From Neobacillus sp. WH10 (GTDB taxonomy: Bacteria > Bacillota > Bacilli > Bacillales > Cytobacillaceae), in contig NZ_CP126110.1 in the NCBI RefSeq assembly GCF_030123405.1, forward strand, positions 5,022,001-5,086,000: a stretch of DNA of 64,000 bases, written 5' to 3'. Below are positions 35,493 to 43,964 of this stretch, in pieces. Both the position numbers and the translations under genes were made by a program. Every line of letters begins with the position of its first letter. The stretch's first letter is position 1. The notes under the pieces are model-generated. The model did not search any database, was not told where the DNA came from, and saw only the letters and a program-made list of their open reading frames with translations.

Positions 35493-36851
35493 CTAATAAA
35501 AAATATTGATGTTTTGTATAACATTCTCTATGGGTAGTATCCGCTTTTTTAAAACTTGTGTAGCACGTAATTTAACAAAAAAATCAATAAATTCCGAATT
35601 TGATGGGAGACCTGATATAACATGAGGATACTTATTGTTTGCGACCTTCTCTTGGACATATATTTCTAATGCGTGAATTGTAGTTGCTTCATGCTTCTCT
35701 TCTAAAGAGGTCCACCTTTCTAAGTCATCCCATGAAAAATTTGACCTTACGAATAGTTCATCCCAACCTTCTGTTACAGGAAATTTAACATGATTCTCCA
35801 TCCACGAAATAACATCCCTTGAATGAAAATTACCAAGATGGGAAAGTGCTTCATACCCAGTTATCTTTTTACCAGATTCTTGTTCAAGAAAATTAAATAC
35901 TAAAGTTAGTCCCCTATCCTTACTTGTACACATTGAAGTTAGATAGGAACGTAATTTAGTATCTATATTATCCTGTTTAGATTCCCATAAACTTGTAACC
36001 CATGTCTCTGCGTGTATTCCTAACACTCGTCCGATAATCTCACATATTATTTTCTTGTCATTAAATGCCTCTTTTTTATGTAATTCTTCTAAAAGATACT
36101 GAAATAACTCATTTCTATTAAATTTTTGGAATAAGTCGATTGTTTCTTCATCTAATTTCTTTCGATAAACAACGAATGCTACTAGCTGTTCCATGTTATT
36201 TTTCACATCTTCTAAGGTTGTCTCTGAAAATGACTCGAACCAATGCTTCCACTTAACTGCTGCTGGGCTTGTAGTGTCCAATCCCTTATCATTTAGAAAA
36301 TATTCAAACTGCCAGTTTTCACTACCAATACACCCTAGTTCAGTAATCCTAAATAAATAATCGATAAATGAATCCGCAATATAAGTAACTGTGTCTTCTT
36401 CATGTTCCCAATAAATAACTGGTTTTTCATCACTGTCCACAGTCATATCAAACGCGTAAACATCTCCATTTCCAGAGTGAGAAAACTCTAATTTCCCCCT
36501 AAGTGTCCTTCCATAATCTTCTCCATCTTCCATTAATTCGTCAGCTAACATATTTAAATTCTGAAGGAAGTCAATATTCCAATTTATCTCTCCAGAAAAT
36601 ATTTCATTAAATTCACTGGGAATCATTGTATCTTTAGAAAATGAATAATAAAAGGAAAGCGATTTCCCTAAGTTATGTAGTATGTATTTATAAGAAGGAG
36701 GTAATTGATACCCCAGTTCCTTTTCTTTTGCTTCTATCTCCTGTGTCGTTGCTTTTTTTCCAATTTCGATAGGGGAGACTTTGCCGTTATTGTTATCTAA
36801 ATTTTGTAGTATTTGCCTCCATTTTGATATTAATAATTTAATATCCTCCAT
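35493..36851 (-). CDS. SMI1/KNR4 (SUKH) domain protein
   Basis: A 452-residue cytoplasmic protein. Residues ~30-170 show the SUKH pattern (ATTQEIEAKEKELGYQLPPS YK..., HSGNGDVYAFD, IADSFIDYLF). The rest is helical and repeat-like (residues ~190-440). SUKH proteins are commonly immunity proteins against polymorphic contact-delivered toxins. No toxin is seen, but the following small genes of unknown function could be other orphan immunity genes. Confidence 0.8.
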   Translation of the reverse strand: MEDIKLLISKWRQILQNLDNNNGKVSPIEIGKKATTQEIEAKEKELGYQLPPSYKYILHNLGKSLSFYYSFSKDTMIPSEFNEIFSGEINWNIDFLQNLNMLADELMEDGEDYGRTLRGKLEFSHSGNGDVYAFDMTVDSDEKPVIYWEHEEDTVTYIADSFIDYLFRITELGCIGSENWQFEYFLNDKGLDTTSPAAVKWKHWFESFSETTLEDVKNNMEQLVAFVVYRKKLDEETIDLFQKFNRNELFQYLLEELHKKEAFNDKKIICEIIGRVLGIHAETWVTSLWESKQDNIDTKLRSYLTSMCTSKDRGLTLVFNFLEQESGKKITGYEALSHLGNFHSRDVISWMENHVKFPVTEGWDELFVRSNFSWDDLERWTSLEEKHEATTIHALEIYVQEKVANNKYPHVISGLPSNSEFIDFFVKLRATQVLKKRILPIENVIQNINIFY

Positions 36852-36923
36852 TTTTAGACCCCGTTTCGATAGCTTAATTATAATTATAATTCAATATAGT
36901 ATTTGTAAATACCTTCTTGCGCT

Positions 36924-37018
36924 AACCTGCCATTTAGTTGAATAACAAAAATAGCCTGCAATGGTTGCCGGCTATTCAAGTAATGCACCCTATAGTTTAA
37001 GTACATTATTTCACAATC
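36924..37018. repeat. R1 repeat, full copy
   Basis: CCTGCCATTTAGTTGAATAA, then the hairpin-forming TAGCC...GGCTA block, then TAATGCACCCTATAGTTTAA and GTACATTATTTCACAATC. Confidence 0.75.
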
Positions 37019-37036
37019 TTTCTTTCATATTGATAA

Positions 37037-37231
37037 CTATATACTCACTAATACTGAATGAATAAATAATAACACTAAAACAACTACAATTACGTATTTC
37101 GAAAAGATTTTAAGAGTTTTATTATCGAATATCTTAATTAACAAGTAAAAAAAGCCTACTACCCATATACCATTCTGAAAAAATGTTGAAATTATATTTC
37201 TTATCATATTTGTAATAAAATATAAGTCCAT
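37037..37231 (-). CDS. small two-helix membrane protein
   Basis: About 64 residues with hydrophobic segments (GIWVVGFFYLLIKIF and IFSKYVIVVVLVLLFIHSVL). ATG 37231 has GGGGGGA six bases upstream. Unrecognised. Confidence 0.6.
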   Translation of the reverse strand: MDLYFITNMIRNIISTFFQNGIWVVGFFYLLIKIFDNKTLKIFSKYVIVVVLVLLFIHSVLVSI

Positions 37232-37287
37232 TAAAATCCCCCCAATATAAAACATTTCACCACAAATACCCATAATACTTCTTCAAC

Positions 37288-37386
37288 AAAACTGACCGAT
37301 AGTACAATAAGAAAAAAAGGATCACCATAGCCATCCCATACTTTAACTCTTGCACCCAGATAGTTTAAGCGCATTATTTCACAATC
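37288..37386. repeat. R1 repeat, full copy
   Basis: CTGACCGATAGTACAATAAG, GGATCACCATAGCCATCC, TTTAACTCTTGCACCCAGAT and TTTAAGCGCATTATTTCACA. A second, hairpin-type piece follows at 37391-37440 (GGATAAGAAAAAATCCAATC, TTGAAGAATCGCACC). Confidence 0.75.
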
Positions 37387-37495
37387 TTTTTGTGGATAAG
37401 AAAAAATCCAATCTTCATCTTGAAGAATCGCACCTTTGTGTTAAACAACCAAAAGTGATACATAAAAGATTTAAACTTTCTTTTTGGATTTCTTT

Positions 37496-37705
37496 TTATA
37501 TACCCCAAAATTGTGCAAACCGAACCCCCGAATTAAACAGTACATGCATTACATAAAGTAAAAACATTATAAAAACACTAATGCTTACAATAAATGCCCC
37601 AATTTTGCTGGTATTTTTATCTTCTCTATTCTGTTGTTTTATCTTTTTATATAAGCCTTGAACCTTATTTTGCCTCAGTTTTTTATCTTGTTGGTTTTGG
37701 AACAT
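37496..37705 (-). CDS. small single-helix membrane protein
   Basis: A 69-residue protein: a basic, Gln-rich N-terminus (KKLRQNKVQGLYKKIKQQNR) followed by one strong membrane helix (IGAFIVSISVFIMFLLYVMH). GGGAGGGG precedes the ATG. Unrecognised. Confidence 0.6.
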   Translation of the reverse strand: MFQNQQDKKLRQNKVQGLYKKIKQQNREDKNTSKIGAFIVSISVFIMFLLYVMHVLFNSGVRFAQFWGI

Positions 37706-37760
37706 TGATTTCCCCTCCCATATCTAATGAAATTTCACCACAAATAACCAAATTTTTGTT

Positions 37761-37802
37761 GAACTATCCTGCCCGTTAGCTTAAGTACATTTTTTCACAA
37801 TC
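37761..37802. repeat. R1 repeat, right half only
   Basis: CTGCCCGTTAGCTTAAGTAC followed by ATTTTTTCACAA. Confidence 0.7.
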
Positions 37803-37803
37803 T

Positions 37804-38268
37804 TTATATCCCGCAATGATATAAATAATAATCACCTTCAGCTAATTGTGCGGACATTGAAATTATTTTTTCAAATTGCTTAATTACTTCATCTTTATTG
37901 AAGACTTTCTTTTCATATTCACCCAACATCTTGCCACTTTTGGCATAAACAAATTCTCCAGTAAGCTCAAGTATATTAGGTGCATTTTTAAATAAATCTC
38001 TCCACGAAGAAAAAATACTTATTAAAGTTACAGAAGATTGCTTATCAAAAAGTGTAACACCATGATAGTTAAGACCTCGACCATTTGGAGTTCTACTCAA
38101 CGCTGGATTTTTACTTGGAATCCATTCTAATGTGTCAAAAATATATTGAATCAAATCATCATGTATTACAACACTGTCAATAACACTGTTGTTTCTCTCT
38201 CTAATCATCCAAAAATCTTTTACATCGGTTGTGTTAGAAATAAGATAAAACTCATGCTCCAAGCCCAT
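37804..38268 (-). CDS. hypothetical protein
   Basis: A ~154-residue soluble protein; ATG 38268 has AAGGAGGAAACC directly upstream. Segments EHEFYLISNTTDVKDFWMIR, ALSRTPNGRGLNYHGVTLFD and EFVYAKSGKMLGEYEKKVF show mixed alpha/beta character. Its place beside a SUKH protein makes an immunity-type role conceivable, but this is only inference. Confidence 0.65.
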   Translation of the reverse strand: MGLEHEFYLISNTTDVKDFWMIRERNNSVIDSVVIHDDLIQYIFDTLEWIPSKNPALSRTPNGRGLNYHGVTLFDKQSSVTLISIFSSWRDLFKNAPNILELTGEFVYAKSGKMLGEYEKKVFNKDEVIKQFEKIISMSAQLAEGDYYLYHCGI

Positions 38269-38324
38269 GGTTTCCTCCTTAAAATATAGCCTCGTTTGTT
38301 CTATCAATAGCATTTCTTCTTACA

Positions 38325-38410
38325 CTAAACTCCCGTTACTTGAATAAGGAAAAAGGGCGAATCTTCTTTATTGAAGATTCGCCCCCGTTCGTGAAAAACG
38401 TCAGTTACTT
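38325..38410. repeat. R1 repeat, hairpin subtype
   Basis: AAACTCCCGTTACTTGAATA, then GGGCGAATCTTC paired with GAAGATTCGCCC, then CCGTTCGTGAAAAACGTCAG. Nearly the same element lies at 29363-29454. It directly follows the GNAT gene's stop and probably terminates it. Confidence 0.75.
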
Positions 38411-38844
38411 ACCTGTAAATTCATAGTAATTGTTCTAATGCTAAATCCTAATTTTTCATACAGTTTAATTGCACGGTTCCCTGCAAATGCACTTAGACGG
38501 ACTTCTGAATATCCAGCTTGTTTTAGATTGTCAATACCAGCTTTCATTAACCGTTTGGAAATCCCTTTCCCTCTAAATTCTTCTATAACAAATAGTTCAT
38601 AAATAAATCCATTCACCTTATCAGTAAATTGGTCTTTACTCGCCCCTATAAGAATCCACCCCATTAAATTATCGCTCTCTGTTGCTATTAAATAATAGCT
38701 TCCCTTTTCCAGTAGAGGTTCAACAAGATGCTTGATTTTCTCATTTGTAGGTTTTACTTCACCCAATGTGCCATCAAATACTGCTTGCGGAGAAAGTAAC
38801 ATAATCTTTTTAAGTTCCGAATCGTTAGGTTTTCTAATATCCAT
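38401..38844 (-). CDS. GNAT-family N-acetyltransferase
   Basis: A 147-residue acetyltransferase: DIRKPNDSELKKIMLLSPQA at the start, motif A in FVIEEFRGKGISKRLMKAG, and motif B ending KLYEKLGFSI. GAAAGGACG precedes the ATG. The R1 repeat overlaps the last codons. Substrate unknown. Confidence 0.88.
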   Translation of the reverse strand: MDIRKPNDSELKKIMLLSPQAVFDGTLGEVKPTNEKIKHLVEPLLEKGSYYLIATESDNLMGWILIGASKDQFTDKVNGFIYELFVIEEFRGKGISKRLMKAGIDNLKQAGYSEVRLSAFAGNRAIKLYEKLGFSIRTITMNLQVSN

Positions 38845-38971
38845 TAATAACGTCCTTTCAATATCCTTTTATAAATTTTAGCATAATACCCCAATAGTCT
38901 TCTCCCAAAACTTTTACTATTGCTTTCATCATGTAAATAAAGAAAAAAGGAAACTATAGTTACACCTTCAA

Positions 38972-39580
38972 TCAAAATTCATCGTATTCGTAACAAAATC
39001 TTTCAATATTATTTTTAGTCAATTTAAAGAAAGTATTTTGAGAAACCTCCAACGTTAATGTTTGATCTTTTTTAAAATTTTGGTAAACACCTCTTATTAT
39101 TCTTCCTGTTAGTCCATGCGATACAGCGATGACTTTCTTTTTATTCTTTATACTTCCTAACCATTCTGATACTCTCTCCACAACTGAATCATAGCTCTCC
39201 CCATCTGGAGAATTGAAATACCAATTGTAATTATCAGTATTTTTAATTAGTTCTGGCCATGAAGTTTCAATTTCTTGTGTGGTTAAACCCGCCCAAGAAC
39301 CAACTGAAACCTCTTTTAATCGACTATCAGTAGTCACTTTATTAAAATCATATCCAAGTATTTCACATATAATTTCTGTACTTTGCAAAGTCCTGCCTAA
39401 TGGACTCGAAATAATTTCCCATTCATTAGGCTCATCAATTACAAGTTTTAATAACTTTGATATATTTTTCACCTGTTCGATTCCGTCTGGAGTTAATGGA
39501 GAATCAAGCTCTCCCTGGTATCTTCCTTGTGTATTTAAAACTGTTTCCCCATGTCTAATTAAATAGATTGTTTGCTCCAA
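38972..39580 (-). CDS. histidine phosphatase family protein
   Basis: A phosphoglycerate-mutase-like enzyme of ~202 residues. The catalytic RHG is in TIYLIRHGETVLNTQGRYQG, SSPLGRTLQSTEII supplies the second Arg, and AVSHGLTGRIIRG the second His. TTG 39580 is chosen because TGGAGGAT sits just upstream, and translation then begins directly before the first strand. Substrate unknown. Confidence 0.88.
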   Translation of the reverse strand: MEQTIYLIRHGETVLNTQGRYQGELDSPLTPDGIEQVKNISKLLKLVIDEPNEWEIISSPLGRTLQSTEIICEILGYDFNKVTTDSRLKEVSVGSWAGLTTQEIETSWPELIKNTDNYNWYFNSPDGESYDSVVERVSEWLGSIKNKKKVIAVSHGLTGRIIRGVYQNFKKDQTLTLEVSQNTFFKLTKNNIERFCYEYDEF

Positions 39581-39864
39581 ATTGCTATCCTCCATCTAAA
39601 AGTAAAAATTAATAGTTCCATATAATGTCTATCAATATAGTATCTTTTTACGAAAAATTAGTCTATTTTATTCCATTTATTCTTCAACAAACTGCATGTT
39701 CAATAACAAAACAAAAAGCTCCTTGGGAAAAAGATGCTGGATCTAAGTCAAACATCAAACGAATTAATCATTTACATTTTTTAACACATATACTAAAATA
39801 TAATTAAGTAAATTATTTTTTAGTAAAAAAAAATTTATTAAAGACCAATCGGAGGGGTAAGAGA

Positions 39865-40395
39865 ATGAGTCTTTTAGATATTTACTTACAAAAAAATGGG
39901 AAGAAACGGTATGATGTCTTCAAAGAAACAGGAATTAGTCAACAAATGCTTTCAAGTGTAAACAAAAAAAATGTCAGCAGTTATTCAGTTAAAACAATTC
40001 AAGCAATTGCTAAAACAGTGGAAAAAAATGAAGGAATGGTACTTGACGAATTATTACAGCTAGAGAAAGAAAATGCTTATTTTGAAGTTCATAATACTGA
40101 AGATTTACTAACAGCATTTGATAACAAGGAAACTTATATTGTAATCAAGGGAGATTATAAAAATGAAATGGAAATGTTAGCCAAATCGCAGCTTTCAGAA
40201 ACTGAAACACTAGGGTTGGAATTAGGTTCTGCTGGAACAATAACTATTTTGGCAGAAGCAATTTATCAATTGGCAAATTTATTTAGTAATAAAGACCATG
40301 AACAAAAGAAAATTGAAAGCCAGATTCGTAGGTACAAAATTAAAAAAATTAATGAAGATGAGTTCCTATTGTATTTACGCCAATTAGATTATTAA
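39865..40395 (+). CDS. helix-turn-helix domain protein
   Basis: A 176-residue protein. An N-terminal DNA-binding helix-turn-helix reads YDVFKETGISQQMLSSVNKK and SVKTIQAIAKTV. The rest has the segment EDLLTAFDNKETYIVIKGDY and a hydrophobic stretch (LGLELGSAGTITILAEAIYQ), and ends in a basic, charged tail. The C-terminal fold is not identified. GGAGGGG precedes the ATG. Confidence 0.7.
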   Translation: MSLLDIYLQKNGKKRYDVFKETGISQQMLSSVNKKNVSSYSVKTIQAIAKTVEKNEGMVLDELLQLEKENAYFEVHNTEDLLTAFDNKETYIVIKGDYKNEMEMLAKSQLSETETLGLELGSAGTITILAEAIYQLANLFSNKDHEQKKIESQIRRYKIKKINEDEFLLYLRQLDY

Positions 40396-40525
40396 ATTAG
40401 GTGCGGAAATTTAGGTAGGCACAAATTAATATAAAAAAGTGAAGTAATTAAATGCAAAATAGAAAAGCACGTAAGAAGCGTGCTTTTAATTTCTTTAATA
40501 GGTCATACAGAATACCAACACATAT

Positions 40526-40820
40526 TTGAACAGAAGTCATATTTTTTCTTTAACTGCTTCGTTAGTACAAAAAGAATTCGGGAACCCCATTGGCATCCTA
40601 AACGCATTGGAGTTAGACGTTGTTATTTTTGGTGAAGCCCAAATTTCTATTGTCGATCCAGATACTAATAAATTGGCGTACATATTGCTAAACCTGGTCA
40701 AATTGTTTTTATTCCAATGGCTTGGTGGCATTGGATCATACCAAGTCAGAAAAATTGCAAATGCACCTCTTTTTTAACAATGACCAATTTAAAAATCCTC
40801 ATCAGCTTTATGAAGGACTT
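40526..40820 (+). pseudogene. cupin-domain protein, twice frameshifted
   Basis: Three frames together spell a cupin: VIFGEAQISIVDPDTNKLA, then VHIAKPGQIVFIPMAWWHWI, then EKLQMHLFFNNDQFKNPHQL. The His of AWWHW fits a cupin metal site. The third piece runs straight into array 3, whose repeated CATCAGCTTTATGAAGGAC is contiguous with it. The N-terminus is also missing. Confidence 0.65.
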
Positions 40821-41203
40821 TTCTTTCTCTTTCCTTTTGAGATTTGGTCTTCATCGGCTTTATGAAGGACTTTCCTTCCGTTTACTTTTAGAGATTTGGT
40901 CTTCATCAGCTTTATGAAGGACTTTTCTTTCTCTTTCCTTTTGAGATTTGGTCTTCATCGGCTTTATGAAGGACTTTTCTTTCTCTTTCCTTTTGAGATT
41001 TGGTCTTCATTGGCTTTATGAAGGACTTTTCTTCCGCTTACTTTTAGAGATTTGGTCTTCATCAGCTTTATGAAGGACTTTTCTTCCGCTTACTTTTAGA
41101 GATTTGGTCTTCATCAGCTTTATAAAGGACTTTCCTTCCGCTTACTTTTAGAGATTTGGTTTTCATCAGCTTTATGAAGGACTTTCCTTTCTCTTTCCTT
41201 CTT
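40795..41203. repeat. 52-bp tandem hairpin array 3 (8 dyads)
   Basis: GCTTTAT blocks fall at 40805, 40857, 40909, 40961, 41013, 41065, 41117 and 41169, exactly 52 bp apart. Each unit carries GTCTTCAT-loop-ATGAAGGAC, an 8-bp stem with a bulged G. Linkers come in two kinds, TTTTCTTTCTCTTTCCTTTT and CTTCCGCTTACTTTTAGAGA. The sequence differs from arrays 1 and 2, but the period, stem size and T-rich linker are the same. Confidence 0.95.
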
Positions 41204-41415
41204 TTACTGCAATTTTGTACTAATAATTTTTTCATTAATAAACGTTATAAACTTGAAAGAGTAGTCAAAGTTTAAGTCCTCATAATGAGTACTTTTTCGA
41301 TTCCCCTAATTAACTACCTGCTTAATCTATTTCGTATTTTTCTCGAATTGTTCAATAGGAATAAAATCAAAAATATGATAAATACTATACCTACCAAATT
41401 TAAGGAGGAACTATT
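41204..41415. other. gene-free stretch
   Basis: Leader of the following small gene; no other feature seen. Confidence 0.35.
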
Positions 41416-41547
41416 GTGCACGAAAATAACTTTGCAGCTATTATATTCTTTTTAATTTTAGGCATTATTACATCATCAATTTTTAGCGGTATAATCATTT
41501 CCCAAAACAACGACATAAAGTCTAAACTGCAAAAAACAAAGATTTAA
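41416..41547 (+). CDS. small membrane peptide
   Basis: 43 residues from GTG 41416 with AAGGAGGAAC upstream: a short polar start (HENN), one membrane helix (FAAIIFFLILGIITSSIFSG) and a polar basic tail. The strong ribosome site supports translation. A stem GGTTGCCAGC/GCTGGCAACC (41550-41559 and 41587-41596) follows the stop. Unrecognised. Confidence 0.6.
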   Translation: MHENNFAAIIFFLILGIITSSIFSGIIISQNNDIKSKLQKTKI

Positions 41548-41605
41548 GTGGTTGCCAGCTTTTTTAACTAGTACCTTAGGTTGATTGCTGGCAACCAAAA
41601 ATAAG

Positions 41606-41722
41606 TTAAATTAGGGCCGTAGAAATAATTTTTACAATAATATCATCTTTATTTACTATTTTTGCGTCCTCTACATAGTTAACTTTTACAAGTTTCGGTC
41701 CTTGATATGTTACAGCTTTCAT
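41606..41722 (-). pseudogene. zinc-dependent alcohol dehydrogenase, N-terminal fragment
   Basis: AGGGAGG precedes an ATG starting MKAVTYQGPKLVKVNYVEDA and continuing to DDIIVKIISTALI, the opening of MDR-family zinc alcohol/formaldehyde dehydrogenases. The protein stops just where the catalytic CGSDLH would follow. The other ~90% is absent. Confidence 0.7.
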
Positions 41723-41991
41723 AAATATATAGCCTCCCTATTCTTTTAGCATTATCCGTTATCACTTTAATTGTGTTCATCAAAGAAAACACATAAGATA
41801 CTAATTAGTTTCTAAGGGACCTTTTATAAACATTATGAAAAACAATTCAACATGTATTTATCATTAACCTCTATATCCTGTTCCTAAACAATAAGGACAC
41901 AAATCTGTTCTCTAACTTCGAATTTTAAAAAAAGAACCTTTAATCCAAAGATAGATTAAAGGTTCTATGTCTTAATTTTAATGATATTATA
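41723..41991. other. intergenic region with terminator
   Basis: Contains AGAACCTTTAATC/GATTAAAGGTTCT (41933-41966), a 13-bp perfect stem followed by TTTTTTT on the minus strand. Confidence 0.5.
41933..41966 (-). terminator. intrinsic terminator downstream of mqo
   Basis: 13-bp stem, 8-base loop, minus-strand T-run; it would end the mqo transcript. Confidence 0.8.
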
Positions 41992-42090
41992 TTATTTACT
42001 CAATTCTTTATATTTTATCTCTGTATTTTCAACCTCTTCATCATAGAAACAATTGTCCATTGATGAAAAATGTCGCTTAAGCTTATTCAT
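41992..42090 (-). CDS. possible 32-residue peptide
   Basis: A frame starting MNKLKRHFSSMDNCFYDEEV, basic then acidic, with AAAGG seven bases upstream. It lies between mqo and its terminator, so it could be cotranscribed. No family; low confidence. Confidence 0.3.
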   Translation of the reverse strand: MNKLKRHFSSMDNCFYDEEVENTEIKYKELSK

Positions 42091-42118
42091 TATATACCTT
42101 TGTTTCTACATCGAAGGA

Positions 42119-43621
42119 TTAACTATAGACCAGTTCTTTTTCGCTTAGACCAAGCGTCTGTGCTGTTGAAGTATGAATTTCTTGGAAAAGCTCTGGGTTT
42201 TCCGTTAGTGACACGCCATAAGAAGGAATCATTTCTTTTATTTTTGGTTCCCACTCTTTCATATGTTGTGGGAAGCATTTTTTTAATACTTCAAGCATAA
42301 CGTGAACTGCCGTAGAAGCACCTGGAGAAGCACCAAGCAATGCAGCAATCGAGCCATCAGCGGCACTAACAACTTCCGTACCAAATTGAAGTGTTCCTTT
42401 ACCTCCGGCCTCTGTATCTTTGATAACTTGCACACGTTGGCCCGCTGTCACCGTATCCCAATCCTCGCTTTTGGCGTCCGGAATAAACTCGCGTAATTCT
42501 TCCATGCGTTTTTCATGCGATAACATAACTTGCTCGATCAGGTATTTCGTCAATGCCATCTCTTTTACGCCTGCCGCCAACATAGTGATTACATTATTCG
42601 GTTTTACGGAACCTATTAAATCAAAATTTGAACCAGTTTTTAAGAACTTTGGCGAGAAGCCGGCAAACGGTCCAAACAGCAATGTTTTTTTGTTGTCGAT
42701 ATATCTTGTATCAAGATGCGGAACAGACATTGGAGGAGCTCCAACCTTAGCTTTACCATACACTTTTGCATGATGCTGCGCTATAACTTCAGGATTGTTA
42801 CATACCATAAATAGTCCGCTTACCGGGAACCCTCCAATATGTTTTGACTCAGGAATACCGGTTTTTTGTAGTAAAGGCAGACTTCCGCCCCCACCACCGA
42901 TAAAAACGAATTTTGCAGTATGGTATTCAATTTTACCGCTATCGGTATCATGCACTTTCAATTCCCATAAGCCGCCGCTAGTACGTTTAATATCCTCAAC
43001 ACTATGCTTGTAGTTTATCTCGACGTTGTTACTCCTTAAGTGTTCAAACAACATGCGCGTTAAAGCACCAAAGTTGACATCCGTTCCAGAGTCGATTTTT
43101 GTGGCCGCTATCGGTTCATTCAATTTACGGCCTTCCATGATAAGCGGAATCCATTCGATCAGCTTTTCAGTGTCATCGGAAAATTCCATCCCTTGAAACA
43201 AGGGATTGTTTGACAGCGCTTTAAAACGTTTTTTCAAAAACGCTACATTTTCTTCCCCTTGTACTAAACTCATATGTGGTATTGGCATAATAAAGTCCTG
43301 CGGATTACGAATCAGATTGCTGTTTACTAGATAAGACCAAAACTGTCTTGAAAGCTGAAACTGTTCATTAATTTTTATAGCTTTGCTAATATCTATAGAT
43401 CCGTCAGATTTTTCAGAAGTATAGTTAAGCTCGCAAAGTGCAGAATGTCCCGTACCCGCATTATTCCATTCGTTAGAGCTTTCTTCACCAGCGTTTGCAA
43501 GTTTCTCAAACACTTTGATTTCCCATTCAGGTGCTAACGCTTTCAATAAAGATCCCAAAGTCGCGCTCATGATTCCAGCACCAATTAAGATAACGTCTGT
43601 TTTGTTCTGAATGTTACTCAT
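42119..43621 (-). CDS. mqo: malate:quinone oxidoreductase
   Basis: An FAD enzyme at the inner face of the membrane that oxidises malate to oxaloacetate and reduces quinone. VILIGAGIMSATLGSLLK is the FAD-binding loop; EWNNAGTGHSALCELNY, FIGGGGGSLPLLQKTGIPES and LLGASPGASTAVHVMLEVL are hallmark Mqo stretches. At 500 residues it is full length. ATG 43621 has AAGGAAGCG upstream; the frame extends to 43711 without a site. Confidence 0.95.
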   Translation of the reverse strand: MSNIQNKTDVILIGAGIMSATLGSLLKALAPEWEIKVFEKLANAGEESSNEWNNAGTGHSALCELNYTSEKSDGSIDISKAIKINEQFQLSRQFWSYLVNSNLIRNPQDFIMPIPHMSLVQGEENVAFLKKRFKALSNNPLFQGMEFSDDTEKLIEWIPLIMEGRKLNEPIAATKIDSGTDVNFGALTRMLFEHLRSNNVEINYKHSVEDIKRTSGGLWELKVHDTDSGKIEYHTAKFVFIGGGGGSLPLLQKTGIPESKHIGGFPVSGLFMVCNNPEVIAQHHAKVYGKAKVGAPPMSVPHLDTRYIDNKKTLLFGPFAGFSPKFLKTGSNFDLIGSVKPNNVITMLAAGVKEMALTKYLIEQVMLSHEKRMEELREFIPDAKSEDWDTVTAGQRVQVIKDTEAGGKGTLQFGTEVVSAADGSIAALLGASPGASTAVHVMLEVLKKCFPQHMKEWEPKIKEMIPSYGVSLTENPELFQEIHTSTAQTLGLSEKELVYS

Positions 43622-43691
43622 TATAACCGCTTCCTTATCCCCTATATTTGCAAAAAAGAGTAAGCGCTCCTGCATAGATGTTAAAAAAATC

Positions 43692-43768
43692 AAGGTGCAA
43701 CCTAGGAACACACCTTTTTTGTCTCATTAATAACCCCTTCATAGTCTATTATAATTATTAATAGACTA
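43692..43768. promoter_or_regulatory. mqo upstream region: palindrome over the -10 and a leader hairpin
   Basis: TAGTCTATTA (43742-43751) and TAATAGACTA (43759-43768) are perfect 10-bp arms seven bases apart. TATAAT on the minus strand (43753-43748) lies in the palindrome. Between it and mqo, GGTG/CACC arms near 43694-43715 followed by TTGATTTTTTT on the minus strand could act as an attenuator. Confidence 0.5.
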
Positions 43769-43908
43769 AAATATCTACTATTATTCTGATAATTATATTA
43801 AAAACTACTAAACTGTTCCGTTAGCTCATAGTCGATTGTTTTTTCAAAAAACCATAACCATTGAAATCTTAAAATTAAAAATAATTACTTTATTACACAA
43901 AAAGACTA

Positions 43909-43937
43909 TTGCGTTTTAAAGTAAAATTAATTACTAT
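43909..43937 (+). promoter_or_regulatory. promoter of the HTH/F1-beta gene
   Basis: TTGCGT (43909-43914), 17-bp spacer, TACTAT (43932-43937); the start codon is 28 bp on with AAAGGAGGAGGT between. Confidence 0.65.
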
Positions 43938-43964
43938 ATAGAGTAAAGGAGGAGGTGCCATAAA

